Source: Desulfosarcina alkanivorans
Lineage (GTDB): Bacteria; Desulfobacterota; Desulfobacteria; Desulfobacterales; Desulfosarcinaceae
DNA length: 64,000 nt
Assembly: GCF_009688945.1 (NCBI RefSeq)
Contig: NZ_AP021874.1
Coordinates: forward strand, 2,108,001-2,172,000
Direction: 5' to 3'
Part shown: piece by piece, positions 24,859-34,156 of the stretch
Numbering within the stretch: the stretch's first letter is position 1
Layout of the letters: each line of letters begins with the position of its first letter
Program-made: the position numbers and the translations under genes
The notes under the pieces: generated by a model
Told to the model about the DNA's origin: nothing
The model's input: the letters and a program-made list of their open reading frames with translations, nothing else
The model's database searches: none

Positions 24859-27351
24859 CTACAGTCCTACGACGGTCCGCTGAATGATGTTGTCCTGCGT
24901 CTTGCGGCTGATGTCCACGAAATGGGCGCTGTATCCGGCCACCCGGACGATCAGCTCCTGATACTTCTCGGGGTCCTTCTGGGCTGAACGCAGGGTGGAG
25001 TCGTCCACCATGTTGAACTGGACGTGGTCCAGACCCAGATCTGCCCAGCTCTTCATGTAGGACTTCCACATCGTATACCCCTTATCCCCGCTCATCTGGG
25101 TCGGCGACAGGCGCTGGTTCAACAGGAACGCGCGGCCGTCCTTGACATGATCGATCTTCCCGCAGGACTTGAGTACTGCCGTGGGGCCTTTCTTGTCCAG
25201 ACCCGGTCCCGGCGAAATCCCGCCGTCGTAGCACGCGTCTCCCAAGCGCCTGCCGTTTGGCAGCGCGCCGACGAGGCTGGAGTAATGGATGTTGCCGCTC
25301 ACGTTCTCGGGCAGGGCCGGCCAGTTGTTTCCGCTGGGGCACTTGATCTCGTGGGAATGGCGCGCCACCTCCTTGAGGCAGCGGACCATGATTTCGTCCA
25401 CGTAGTCGTCGTCGTTGCCCCATTTGGGCGCGTTCTTGACGAAGTCCAGCCGCATCTGCTCATATCCTTCCCAGTCGGCTTCAAGGGCGGTCAGCAGCTG
25501 ATCCATGGTGTATTTCTTCTCGTCGTAGACCAGTTTCTTCACGGCCGCCAGGCTGTCGGCGTTCTCCACCCAGGTGAAGAAGGTGACCCAGCAGTTGCCG
25601 CGCTCCCCTTCGGGACTAACCGCGTCGAGCCCGCTTTCGACGGCTCTCTCGGAGATGGCGGACAGGAACGGACGGCCGAAAAACTCGGGATCCTTGGCGC
25701 GTCCCAGGTTCACCGTACGCACCAGGATGTTCATCAGCCACTCCATCTGGGCGACCCAGGCCTGAAAAAGCTCCTCGAAATCCTTGAACTGCCTGGCGTC
25801 GCCGGTTTTCGGCCCCATCTGCATGTTGACCACATGGTCGTATCCGTTGGACAGGGCGTACTCCATCATCTTGGCCGTGTTGGCCGTGGCCGAGGCCATA
25901 CGCATGGGCTGAAACCCGTGCTTGGTTGTGGGACAGGGGGACATGCAGGCCTGGTGCACCCAGGTCCGCGCCTCCTCGACGGGGTGGCCGTACCAGTGCA
26001 CGGTGTTCTCGACCAGAATCGGATCGTTGCGCATGGACGGGTAGCCCAGGCCGTGGCGGAGGCACTCGAAACACTCGCGCATTACCTCGTCCTTGACCTC
26101 GGGATGCCACCTGAAACCGAAGGTGGGGTTGGATACACGTACCAGCCGTGCCGCCTGCAGAAAGGCCACGGTCAGGTCGTTGCAGGCGTCCGTGCCGTCC
26201 TGGTTCACGCCGCCCAGGGTCCAGACCCAGGTCCCGGTGATCCCCTGCAGACCTTCCCTGGCCCAGCGGGGTGCGAACAATCCGACCTCGTGGGCGCGTA
26301 TCAAAAACTCGCCCACCAGGTCCAGGGCCTCCTCCTTGGTCAGGCGCTTGTCGATGTTCACGTCCTTGTCGTAAAACGGGCCGTGGTAGTAGTCCGGCCG
26401 GGCGGGCCAGGCGCCTTCGTATGCCTCCGTACGCGCCAGTGTCTGGATGAAGTGGTCCATTTGGAAGGACTCCTGCAGGGTCCTCGGCGGCTGGGCCGGG
26501 ACCCGTTCGCAGGTCTCGGCGATCTGTAGAAGCTCTTCCCGGCGCTTGGGATCGGTCTCAAAGTTCTCGGCGATGATTCTCGCCAGGCGGGCGTAGCGGC
26601 CGGCGTAGTCGATGACCGCCTCGAGCACGATCTGCATTGCCTCCCAGTTGAGGATCCTGTCATACAGCGGCAGGATGTCCGGGCCCGGCGTGCCCTTGGT
26701 CTTCTCTTCCGCGGCCTCGATGTTCGCGTCGATCTCGTCGATGATGTCCTCGAAGCCCCGCTTTCCGGTGAGCACGTACTCGTAGTCCTTGCCTGAATAG
26801 CCGTAGGCAGAGGAGGGCGTCCCCCAGCCGATGACGCCGCTCATGAACTTGACCGTGTCCTCAGGGTCCAGCACACGGCCGAGCTTGTCGATGGCCGTCT
26901 GGCCGCCCCAGTAGTCGTTGACCTTGGCGACCAGTTCGAGAGATTCCTTTTCCGGTTCCGGGATTATACCCTGCTCGTTGTATACTTCCTCGTTGACGAT
27001 GCTGGCGCCTTCCGGATACCACTCCAACGTGTTGGGCAGCGTTCCGGCGTATCCGACCAGTTGCGCCTGGTCCGTGATAAAGATGGTCTTGTTCTCTAAA
27101 TAGTGGGCAATCGCCTTGGCCTTTCGCAGCATCTGCGGGTCTTGCTCGTTCTCTTGCCAGGCCTCGGTGAACAGCTTCGCCCGCTCCAGGCTGACCTTGA
27201 TCCCCGGGGCGTAGTTGCCCCCTATGGCGCCCTTTTTCCAGATCGCCTTTCGAAGGTAGTCAAGCCTTGGCGAACGCTCTTTCTCGGCCACCCACCACCA
27301 CTGTCTGTTTTCATCCTCTTTGTTTTTGGTTTTTGCCTTCGCGGTGTTCAT
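24859..27351 (-). CDS. Glycyl-radical fumarate-adding enzyme, catalytic subunit (BssA/AssA/NmsA family)
   Basis: An 830-aa glycyl radical enzyme. The radical-bearing Gly806 lies in RVAGYSAHFVD near the C-terminus. The thiyl Cys is probably Cys469 in HQACMSPCPTTKHGFQP. The family adds a hydrocarbon C-H across fumarate to give a substituted succinate, without oxygen. Length and operon partners (activase, two small Cys proteins, MoxR ATPase) fit benzylsuccinate, alkylsuccinate or naphthylmethylsuccinate synthase rather than pyruvate formate-lyase. The exact substrate is not decided by these motifs. Start supported by GGAGG six bases before the ATG. It is the key enzyme of this locus. Confidence 0.92.
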   Translation of the reverse strand: MNTAKAKTKNKEDENRQWWWVAEKERSPRLDYLRKAIWKKGAIGGNYAPGIKVSLERAKLFTEAWQENEQDPQMLRKAKAIAHYLENKTIFITDQAQLVGYAGTLPNTLEWYPEGASIVNEEVYNEQGIIPEPEKESLELVAKVNDYWGGQTAIDKLGRVLDPEDTVKFMSGVIGWGTPSSAYGYSGKDYEYVLTGKRGFEDIIDEIDANIEAAEEKTKGTPGPDILPLYDRILNWEAMQIVLEAVIDYAGRYARLARIIAENFETDPKRREELLQIAETCERVPAQPPRTLQESFQMDHFIQTLARTEAYEGAWPARPDYYHGPFYDKDVNIDKRLTKEEALDLVGEFLIRAHEVGLFAPRWAREGLQGITGTWVWTLGGVNQDGTDACNDLTVAFLQAARLVRVSNPTFGFRWHPEVKDEVMRECFECLRHGLGYPSMRNDPILVENTVHWYGHPVEEARTWVHQACMSPCPTTKHGFQPMRMASATANTAKMMEYALSNGYDHVVNMQMGPKTGDARQFKDFEELFQAWVAQMEWLMNILVRTVNLGRAKDPEFFGRPFLSAISERAVESGLDAVSPEGERGNCWVTFFTWVENADSLAAVKKLVYDEKKYTMDQLLTALEADWEGYEQMRLDFVKNAPKWGNDDDYVDEIMVRCLKEVARHSHEIKCPSGNNWPALPENVSGNIHYSSLVGALPNGRRLGDACYDGGISPGPGLDKKGPTAVLKSCGKIDHVKDGRAFLLNQRLSPTQMSGDKGYTMWKSYMKSWADLGLDHVQFNMVDDSTLRSAQKDPEKYQELIVRVAGYSAHFVDISRKTQDNIIQRTVVGL

Positions 27352-27368
27352 TTATCCTCCAATCGCAG

Positions 27369-27533
27369 TTATTTTTTTGTGAAATTCGAACAATTGGATG
27401 CGTCGTCATCTGCTTCCACCGATTTGGCCTTATGATAGGCCTGACGGGGATCGACCACCCGCTGCACGCAGTCGCCGCATGAATCATCGTCCTCGAATGG
27501 GAAAAAGCTAGCGCATTCGCTACATGTCGTCAT
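27369..27533 (-). CDS. 54-aa gamma-type subunit of the glycyl radical enzyme (BssC-like)
   Basis: A very small gene with a perfect AAGGAGGTGAGG ribosome site. The protein starts MTTCSECASFFPFEDDDSCG and has five cysteines in a CxxC-x11-CxxC-x25-C layout, ending CSNFTKK. It matches the BssC pattern (short, acidic, CxxC.FF motif near the N-terminus). It lies between the activase and catalytic-subunit genes, the position of bssC in the bssDCAB order. The stop is 17 bp before the catalytic-subunit start. Confidence 0.85.
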   Translation of the reverse strand: MTTCSECASFFPFEDDDSCGDCVQRVVDPRQAYHKAKSVEADDDASNCSNFTKK

Positions 27534-28020
27534 TTGTCCTCACCTCCTTTCTATAAATAATTCAGTTGATAACTCATACAGATGAAACGATATCGTTGAG
27601 TACCTCACATTATCGAATGGCAGAAGTCTGGCAGTAGTCGTTGAAATACCTCCCCATTGACATCCATTCAGGCCAGTTCAAACCGGACATGGTATGGGAT
27701 TGTGTGAATTATGCGATTTTCCATGAAACGGAAGGGCTTGTACTCCACTATCCATAGGCAAAGCCGGTATAATTTGCGATAATACGCCTGCGGCAAGATA
27801 CTTGCCATCCGTAACCCATATAGTTCCAATTCGGACCAATAATAGAGATGGAAGAAATTCCAACGATGACTCATCTTTCTTGCAGGAAAAGCAGTGCTTT
27901 CTTCAGGCGTTTCATCGAACAAAACCATTTTTGCCATTCTTCCGGGTTGCTAACGTTGAATTCCGCATCGCTCCCACCCGGGGCGAGTAAACCGATCATA
28001 ACTGACGGATCGCACTCTTG
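27534..28020. other. Intergenic space between activase and gamma-type subunit
   Basis: About 490 bp, long for an operon interior. One minus-strand frame of 89 codons (27668-27937, starting MAKMVLFDETPEESTAFPAR) is present, with a modest CGGAAGA site. It has no recognised domain, and its right half looks non-coding. Separate control of the structural genes from the activase gene is possible, but no clear promoter was found. Confidence 0.4.
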
Positions 28021-28977
28021 TTAATTTTCGAATCCGGAGCCGCCGATCGTGGTATTCAGCCCTGCTTCGGCATAAATTTCCATAATCGGCTCGACATCCC
28101 AGTTGGCAAGTGCTTCATATTCGTACATGGGCCAGGTCCTTCCCAGCCATGCGTATTTGTCTTCGCACCAGTTGTGATACGGTATTAGATCGATCCGATC
28201 GACGGGACGATCAAGTCGGTTCAAATAGTCGATAACCTTGGCATGATAAGCGTAGGAATCGGTGTAATCGGGAATGACGAGTACTCTCAGCCATATTTTC
28301 GACCCATTTCTCGACAGGTTGATCAGGTTTGCAAGGATCCTTTCGTTGGGAACGCCAGTCAACTTCATATGCTCGTCGGAATCGAGATGCTTCAGGTCGT
28401 ACAAGACGATATCCGCTTTGTCCGCAAGGCGCTTGAGGTCTCCCCATGGGCCGTTTCCAGAGGTGTCCAGGCATATGGAGATTTCTTTTTTTCGGGCTTC
28501 ATTCATGAGCATTTCCACGAAATCGCACTGGGTCAATGGCTCGCCGCCGCTGATGGTCATTCCGCCACCGGAATTGTCGTAGAAAACACGATCACTTTCC
28601 ACTTCTTCAAGGATTTCCTCAACCGTCATTGGCAGCCCCACTCGTTCGAGCGCTCCGTATGGACAAACATCGACGCATTTCATGCAGGCATCGCATCGCT
28701 CCTTTTTTATCTTGTGATAGCTTGAACCTTCCTTCCGGGCCTCTTCGGGAGGGATGGGCGGATTGATTGCGTTTTGAGGACATGCATCAAGGCACAGACC
28801 GCATTGCTCGCACTGCATCTTCTTCCAGTAGATCTCCTCGGAGGCCGATTGGGTTTCCGGATTGTGGCACCAGATGCATTTCAGCCCGCAACCTTTAATA
28901 TATACGTTGGTTCTAAAACCCGGTCCGTCATTCATGGAAAACCGCTGGACCTTGGTTATCAGGATGTTTTTTTTCAT
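28021..28977 (-). CDS. Glycyl radical enzyme activating enzyme (BssD-like radical SAM)
   Basis: A 318-aa radical SAM protein. The SAM cluster motif is CGLKCIWC (CxxxCxxC, about residues 30-37). It is followed by a ferredoxin-like insert with two cluster motifs, CEQCGLCLDACP and CDACMKCVDVCP, typical of BssD-class activases. SISGGEPLTQ-type glycine-rich motif is seen as MTISGGEPLTQ. It abstracts the glycine hydrogen of the catalytic subunit. The start is taken at 28977 because GGAG lies 8 bases upstream; an earlier ATG at 29010 lacks a site. It is the first gene of the operon. Confidence 0.9.
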   Translation of the reverse strand: MKKNILITKVQRFSMNDGPGFRTNVYIKGCGLKCIWCHNPETQSASEEIYWKKMQCEQCGLCLDACPQNAINPPIPPEEARKEGSSYHKIKKERCDACMKCVDVCPYGALERVGLPMTVEEILEEVESDRVFYDNSGGGMTISGGEPLTQCDFVEMLMNEARKKEISICLDTSGNGPWGDLKRLADKADIVLYDLKHLDSDEHMKLTGVPNERILANLINLSRNGSKIWLRVLVIPDYTDSYAYHAKVIDYLNRLDRPVDRIDLIPYHNWCEDKYAWLGRTWPMYEYEALANWDVEPIMEIYAEAGLNTTIGGSGFEN

Positions 28978-29056
28978 CTTCCGCTCTCCTTCTAGCAGGC
29001 TGGGTATCACTTCGGAAAAGACAAGGTAGCCACTTTCTGTTTTTTTTAAGCTCTAC

Positions 29057-29072
29057 TGCAATGCGGATGCCA
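29057..29072 (-). promoter_or_regulatory. Sigma-54 promoter of the glycyl-radical operon
   Basis: TGGCATCCGCATTGCA on the minus strand has exact GG-N10-GC spacing and matches the TGGCAC-N5-TTGCA consensus at all but one base. It lies 80 bp upstream of the activase start, giving a leader of about 70 nt. It would require an enhancer-binding protein; none is encoded in the window. Confidence 0.8.
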
Positions 29073-29549
29073 CATGAGATCAAACAATGAATCCTCGGCA
29101 ACAGATGAATTTTATTCAGCACCTATGCCGCTAAAAATCCTATAATAGCTACAGGATAAAGATTGGCAGATATATTTTCGGGCAAAGGGAATGAATGGTT
29201 GAAACACTGATTATTGGAGAGACGCTGGCTCATCGCTTTGGAGTTTGCGGACATATCGTCCTTATCGATGGTGATTTTGTCCTTTTTTTGTTTTTACCAT
29301 GTGGCGTCTACGATTCGGTTTGCAATGCCGATGGGGGTAGACATTTCGCTGTGACGATCAAAATCGGCGGAATCGTCTGCAAAATTGGACAATTTGGCCG
29401 TAAGTACGATGAAAATTTTATCAGGATTATTCCAGTTGGTTGAATCCTCACCGCATATTTCCTTCCCGTAAAATCCGGAAATACGCAAACAGAGCCTGTT
29501 TTCCAGGAAATTTACTATATGCGCGGCTGGAGCCAAAGGTTTCGACCCA
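29073..29549. other. Divergent control region
   Basis: About 480 bp between the two divergent sigma-54 promoters. It is AT-rich with runs of T. A short plus-strand frame (29195-29443) has no recognised motif. Enhancer-protein binding sites would be expected here, but no clear dyad was identified by eye. Confidence 0.4.
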
Positions 29550-29565
29550 TGGAATGCTATTTGCA
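29550..29565 (+). promoter_or_regulatory. Sigma-54 promoter of the acyl-CoA dehydrogenase operon
   Basis: TGGAATGCTATTTGCA has exact GG-N10-GC spacing with a consensus TTTGCA -12 box. It lies 79 bp upstream of the first dehydrogenase start, almost the same distance as in the divergent operon. Confidence 0.72.
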
Positions 29566-29643
29566 AAGTTCGTCACCACTTCCAGATCGAATATGCAACC
29601 TCGAAGAAAAATACAAAACTACAAGGGAAGGAAAGATAGGCAC

Positions 29644-31497
29644 ATGGCCCAACAACTAAGTGACCGAAGAGATTTCCAATTCGCATTGTTCGACCAACTG
29701 AAGGCCGATGAATTGACGCAAAGCCAACTATACGGGGATCTAAACCGCAAAACCTTTGACATGGTTCTCACCGAGGCCCGGTCCTTGGCAGTCAAGGAGA
29801 TTTTGCCGACCGCAGTCATATGCGACCGGGAAGGCTGTGATTTCGAAGGCGGCACAGTGAAGCTTCCCCAAGAAGTACACCGCGTTTACGAGCTCATCAG
29901 GGAAGGAGAATGGATCGCTCTTTCCGATGATCTCGATGCCGGCGGTCAGGGCATGCCGCTGACCCTATGGTCGGCCGCCATGGAGCTGTTTCACGGCGCA
30001 AATACGGCGGTTGCCTCCTACCCCATGCTTGGCCACGGAGCCGGAAAATTGATAGAGGTTTTCGGGACGGAAAAACAGAAAGAGCTGTTTTTGGGAAAGA
30101 TTTATTCCGGTGAATGGGGCGGGACGATGGCTCTGACCGAACCCGATGCCGGATCAGATGTCGGAGCGCTAACCACGTCCGCCGTGAAAAACGGGGACGG
30201 CAGCTACAGCATCGCCGGCAACAAAATTTTCATCAGCGGCGCCGAACATGACATCACAGAAAATATCATCCATCCTGTTTTGGCCAGAATAGAAGGTGCG
30301 CCCGCGGGAAGCGAAGGCATCTCCCTGTTCATCGTACCCAAGATATGGGTGAACGAGGACGGTACACTGGGTGATCCCAACGATGTTGTGTGCACCGGCA
30401 TAGAGGAAAAGATCGGGCTTCACGGCGGGCCCACCTGCAGCCTCACGATAGGTGGAAAAGGGCAATGCCGGGGATGGCTCCTCGGAGAGGAAAACAAGGG
30501 CCTTAAGGCCATGTTTCATATGATGAATGAAGAACGGCTTTCCGTGGCCATTCAGGCGCTGGGGATTGCCAGCGCCGCAAACATGTACGCCCTTAATTAT
30601 GCAAGGGAAAGAAAGCAGGGGCGGCATCTTACACGGATGGCGGACCCGGCCGCGCCCCCGGTCCCCATAATCCAACACCCGGATATCCGTCGTATACTTC
30701 TTTGGATGAAGGCACAAATCGAGGGATTGCGCAGCCTGAACTACTATACCGCTTTATGTATCGATAAAGTCAAAATTGCCGCCGATGACGAGGAGAAAAA
30801 ATGGCTCGAAGACAGAATCGCAATTTTGACGCCCATCTGCAAGGCGTACACCACCGAACGGGCGTGTGAAATCTGCCTGCAGGCCATTCAGGTGTATGGC
30901 GGGTATGGCGTGTGCAAGGATTACCCGGTGGAACAGCTCTTCAGGGATGTAAAGATCAGCACCATTTATGAAGGAACCACTGGAATCCAATCGATGGACC
31001 TGCTCGGCAGAAAGCTCGGCATGAAAAAGGGGGTCGTGTTCATGGACCTTCTGAAAGACATCGGCCGGATAGCTGGCGAAGCGAAGGCGTTTCCCGAACT
31101 GAAGGACCTTGGAGAAAATATGGAGGCGGCCCTCGAAAGGTTCGGCCAAACCGCTTTGCATCTGGGACAATCGGCGGCTTCGTCAAAGGTTCTTGCGGCA
31201 TTCGCCCATGCAAATCCGTTCATGGACTGTGCCGGGGATATGATGATCGCCTGGATGTTGCTCTGGAGAGCCGTGACGGCCCAGCCGAAACTGGCGAAAA
31301 TTGTTGGCGACGCCGATGACGAGAAGAAAAAGAGAAAAATCGAGAAGAACAAGGACGCCGCCTTTTACGATGGCCAGGTAAAGTCGGCGCGATACTTCAT
31401 CAACTCCATGCTCCCTGTCACACTCGGTCGGATGGACGCGGTGACCCGCCTGGAATCGGCAGCAGTGGACATCGCCGATTTCGCTTTCGGCGGGTAG
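29644..31497 (+). CDS. Acyl-CoA dehydrogenase, long (DmdC-like, ~617 aa)
   Basis: An FAD-dependent acyl-CoA dehydrogenase of about 617 aa, longer than the 380-aa standard and like the DmdC/AcdA group with an extra C-terminal helical domain. Family blocks seen are WGGTMALTEPDAGSDVGAL, NKIFISGAEHD and QVYGGYGVCKDYPVEQLFRD. It would desaturate a CoA thioester, passing electrons to ETF. The start is placed at MAQQLSDRRDF because AAGGAAAG lies upstream and the longer open frame overlaps the promoter. It is the first gene of the plus-strand operon. A role in oxidising the succinyl-CoA adduct or later acyl-CoA intermediates is inferred. Confidence 0.87.
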   Translation: MAQQLSDRRDFQFALFDQLKADELTQSQLYGDLNRKTFDMVLTEARSLAVKEILPTAVICDREGCDFEGGTVKLPQEVHRVYELIREGEWIALSDDLDAGGQGMPLTLWSAAMELFHGANTAVASYPMLGHGAGKLIEVFGTEKQKELFLGKIYSGEWGGTMALTEPDAGSDVGALTTSAVKNGDGSYSIAGNKIFISGAEHDITENIIHPVLARIEGAPAGSEGISLFIVPKIWVNEDGTLGDPNDVVCTGIEEKIGLHGGPTCSLTIGGKGQCRGWLLGEENKGLKAMFHMMNEERLSVAIQALGIASAANMYALNYARERKQGRHLTRMADPAAPPVPIIQHPDIRRILLWMKAQIEGLRSLNYYTALCIDKVKIAADDEEKKWLEDRIAILTPICKAYTTERACEICLQAIQVYGGYGVCKDYPVEQLFRDVKISTIYEGTTGIQSMDLLGRKLGMKKGVVFMDLLKDIGRIAGEAKAFPELKDLGENMEAALERFGQTALHLGQSAASSKVLAAFAHANPFMDCAGDMMIAWMLLWRAVTAQPKLAKIVGDADDEKKKRKIEKNKDAAFYDGQVKSARYFINSMLPVTLGRMDAVTRLESAAVDIADFAFGG

Positions 31498-31718
31498 GAC
31501 CAACCTTTGGCAGAGGGATATATGGAACGGACTGAATGGTTCTTCAGGAGGCGTCGGAAATGCCGCCTGGCCGCTGCTTCTCATCCGTATCGTTGGCAGG
31601 GCGATGGAGAGGCTCGTTTCCGGTACCGCCCGGGCTCTTTCCATCCGGCATAACTTTCCGATACCCGTTCAATTGAACCAGGGCGGCAAGGGGTAGTCGA
31701 GGCACAAAGGAGTCAGGC

Positions 31719-32861
31719 ATGGATGTTTTGCAATATACACAGGCGCATTTACAGTTCAGGGAGCGTACGCGAAACTTTTTTGCGAATGAAGTCACACCTT
31801 TCGTGGAACAGTGGGAAAAGGAAAAGATGGTCCCCCGGGATATCTGGCGGCGCATGGGAAGAGAAGGGCTCTTGTGCACGACCGTCCCCGAGCGGTATCA
31901 GGGTCCAGGTCACGATTTCCTACATGCGGTGATTGTCAACGAGGAACTTTCCCGAACCAACCACTACGGATTGATGGCGCCGCTGCACAGCGATATCATC
32001 GCACCGTACATCGCTACTTTTGGGTCCGAGGAGCAAAAGCAAAAATATCTTCCCGGCTGCGTATCCGGAGACATCGTCCTGGCCCTCGCCATGACGGAGC
32101 CGGATGTCGGCAGCGATGTGGCGGCGATGACCGCAACCGCCGTCGAGGAAGGGGACGAAATCGTCATCGATGGCGCGAAAACGTTTATATCCAATGGCAT
32201 TCACTGCGATCTCGTCATCGTCGCCGCCAAGGATCCCGCCGTGGAGCCCCCCCACGCCGCCGTTTCCTTATACCTCGTCGAGGACGGCACGCCCGGATTC
32301 AATAAGGGGAACAAACTAGACAAGATGGGCATGTACAGCCAGGATACCGCCGAGCTTTTCTTTTCCGGCTGCCGAATTCCGAAAGATAATCTGCTCGGCG
32401 CCAAGGGGCAGGGCTTCAGGATGCTCATGCAGAAACTGCAACAGGAACGCCTTGTATGCTCCATCATGGCAGTGGCCACAGCGGAACAGGTCTGCCGGCA
32501 GGTGATTTCCCACTGTAAAACAAACTCCGTATCGGACAAACCCATTTCCAAATCCCAGTCGATACAGTTTAAACTGGCCGAAATCGCCACGGAAGTTCAA
32601 CTCGGCAGGGCATTTCTGGACAAGCTCATCGCCGATCATATGGAAGGCAAGGAGATCAATACCCAAACCTCCATGGCGAAATATTGGACATGCGAGATGG
32701 TCAATCGGGTATTGCGGGAAAGCCTGGATATTCTTGGTATGGAGGCGGCCACCGAGCAATGCCCATTGGTAAGAACATTCCGCGATTCGCGGGTGATGTC
32801 GATTTTTGCCGGAACCAGTGAAATCATGAAGGTGATCGTGGCGAAAAACCTGGGGCTGTAA
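31719..32861 (+). CDS. Acyl-CoA dehydrogenase
   Basis: A 380-aa standard acyl-CoA dehydrogenase. Visible blocks are LALAMTEPDVGSDVAAMTAT (FAD/substrate loop), DGAKTFISNG and the C-terminal FRDSRVMSIFAGTSEIMKVI. The catalytic-base region around LDILGMEAATEQCPL differs from the usual GG(Y/N)GY loop, so its substrate may be unusual; in benzylsuccinyl-CoA dehydrogenase-like enzymes variation there is known. The AAAGGAG site precedes the ATG. There are 220 bp between it and the first dehydrogenase gene. Confidence 0.87.
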   Translation: MDVLQYTQAHLQFRERTRNFFANEVTPFVEQWEKEKMVPRDIWRRMGREGLLCTTVPERYQGPGHDFLHAVIVNEELSRTNHYGLMAPLHSDIIAPYIATFGSEEQKQKYLPGCVSGDIVLALAMTEPDVGSDVAAMTATAVEEGDEIVIDGAKTFISNGIHCDLVIVAAKDPAVEPPHAAVSLYLVEDGTPGFNKGNKLDKMGMYSQDTAELFFSGCRIPKDNLLGAKGQGFRMLMQKLQQERLVCSIMAVATAEQVCRQVISHCKTNSVSDKPISKSQSIQFKLAEIATEVQLGRAFLDKLIADHMEGKEINTQTSMAKYWTCEMVNRVLRESLDILGMEAATEQCPLVRTFRDSRVMSIFAGTSEIMKVIVAKNLGL

Positions 32862-32989
32862 GCCCTGAAAATGGAGGGGTGCTTCTTGTCATTCAATGCG
32901 GATTGTCACGTCTCCGGGAGGCGTTGCGCGCAGCGACGAACGAATGGTTTGTGGATATCGGCGGTTTTCATCAGCTTTAGGAGGGTTTC

Positions 32990-34156
32990 ATGGAGTTCGA
33001 ACTCACAAGATCGCAAAAAGAGATACAAAAAGCGGTCAAAGAATACATAAAGGGTGAATTCAAAAGAGAAGTCATCGAAGAACTGATAGAGAAACATCAA
33101 TTTCCCGAGGCGCTGTGGAAAAAAGCGGCGGATTTAGGTTTTATCGGCATCCACTATCCGGAGACCTGTTCCGGCCAAGGTCTTGGCCTCCTGGAAAACG
33201 CCCTTGTGGCCGAAACCCTCTGCGCTGGGGACGCCACTGTCGGCGCTGCCTTGACTTTATCCGGTTTTTCCTCGGGAGCGCTTTTACGGTTTGGCACCGA
33301 GGAGCAAAAAGCCACCTGGCTTCCGAGAGTGGCGGAAGGAGAGGTTCTTTCCTGCGGCGCTTTCACGGAACCCGATTGTGGCTACGATCTGACCGCCAGG
33401 GGAACCACCGCCATAAAAAATGGCGCCCACTGGGTCATCAACGGGGCAAAGGATTTCGTTGTCAACGCGGGTCCCTTGGCCGGTTTTTACATCGTGCTTT
33501 GCAGGACCGGGGACGATGCGAAACCGGAATCCAAGGGGCTGACCCTGATTCTCGTCGAAAGCGACAGGCCGGGTGTATCTATCCGTGACATTGGACCCAA
33601 AACGGGCTTCAGCCTGATGCACTGCGCGGACGTTGACCTTTCCGATGTGCGTGTACCGATCGCCAATACGGTCGGCAAAGAGAACCGCGGCTTTTTTCAT
33701 GCTTCCGAAATCGTCGGCGAGAACCGTATTCTCCTCGCGGCGCAAGCCGTCGGTATCGCCCAGGGCGCATATGAACGCACCCTGGCGTATGTCAAATCCC
33801 GAGAAATGTTCGGTCGCACACTGTCTCAATTTCAGGTCACCGAGCACAAGATGGCCGACATGGCCGCAAAAATTGAAATGACCCGCCTATTGGCATACAA
33901 GGCGGCCTCTATTTACGACGCCGGCCGGATCGATACGAAAATGTGCGCAATAGCGAAAATGTGCGCGACCAAGGCGGCCGTGGAGGTGTCCAATGAGGCG
34001 ATTCAGCTTCTAGGCGGCTATGGTTACATGAAGGAATATGAGGTCGAGCGATTTTATCTTGACGCCAAAATGTCAGAAATTATGGAGGGCAGTCAGATAA
34101 CCCAGCGAGACACAATCGCCGGGCCTATTTTTGGGAAAAAGGGAAGGCGAGGATGA
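32990..34156 (+). CDS. Acyl-CoA dehydrogenase
   Basis: A 388-aa acyl-CoA dehydrogenase. Motifs include LSCGAFTEPDCGYDLTARGT, NGAKDFVVNAGPL and AIQLLGGYGYMKEYEVERFY, the latter carrying the canonical loop for the catalytic Glu region. GEFKREVIEELIEK at the N-terminus is normal for the family. Its stop codon overlaps the start of the TRAP binding-protein gene (ATGA), so the enzyme and the transporter are translationally coupled. That links uptake of a carboxylate to this oxidation step. AGGAGGG ribosome site. Confidence 0.88.
   Translation: MEFELTRSQKEIQKAVKEYIKGEFKREVIEELIEKHQFPEALWKKAADLGFIGIHYPETCSGQGLGLLENALVAETLCAGDATVGAALTLSGFSSGALLRFGTEEQKATWLPRVAEGEVLSCGAFTEPDCGYDLTARGTTAIKNGAHWVINGAKDFVVNAGPLAGFYIVLCRTGDDAKPESKGLTLILVESDRPGVSIRDIGPKTGFSLMHCADVDLSDVRVPIANTVGKENRGFFHASEIVGENRILLAAQAVGIAQGAYERTLAYVKSREMFGRTLSQFQVTEHKMADMAAKIEMTRLLAYKAASIYDAGRIDTKMCAIAKMCATKAAVEVSNEAIQLLGGYGYMKEYEVERFYLDAKMSEIMEGSQITQRDTIAGPIFGKKGRRG

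Noticed and set aside
24545..25069. 174-aa reading of the beta-type subunit gene
   Set aside because: The first 100 residues are an out-of-frame shadow of the catalytic-subunit gene; the ribosome site supports a 73-aa protein.
25024..26529. 501-aa plus-strand reading frame opposite the glycyl radical enzyme
   Set aside because: It lies wholly antisense to a well-supported gene in GC-rich sequence and has no ribosome site or domain.
27668..27937. 89-aa minus-strand frame between activase and gamma-type subunit
   Set aside because: Weak ribosome site and no recognisable motif; kept only as a note in the intergenic entry.
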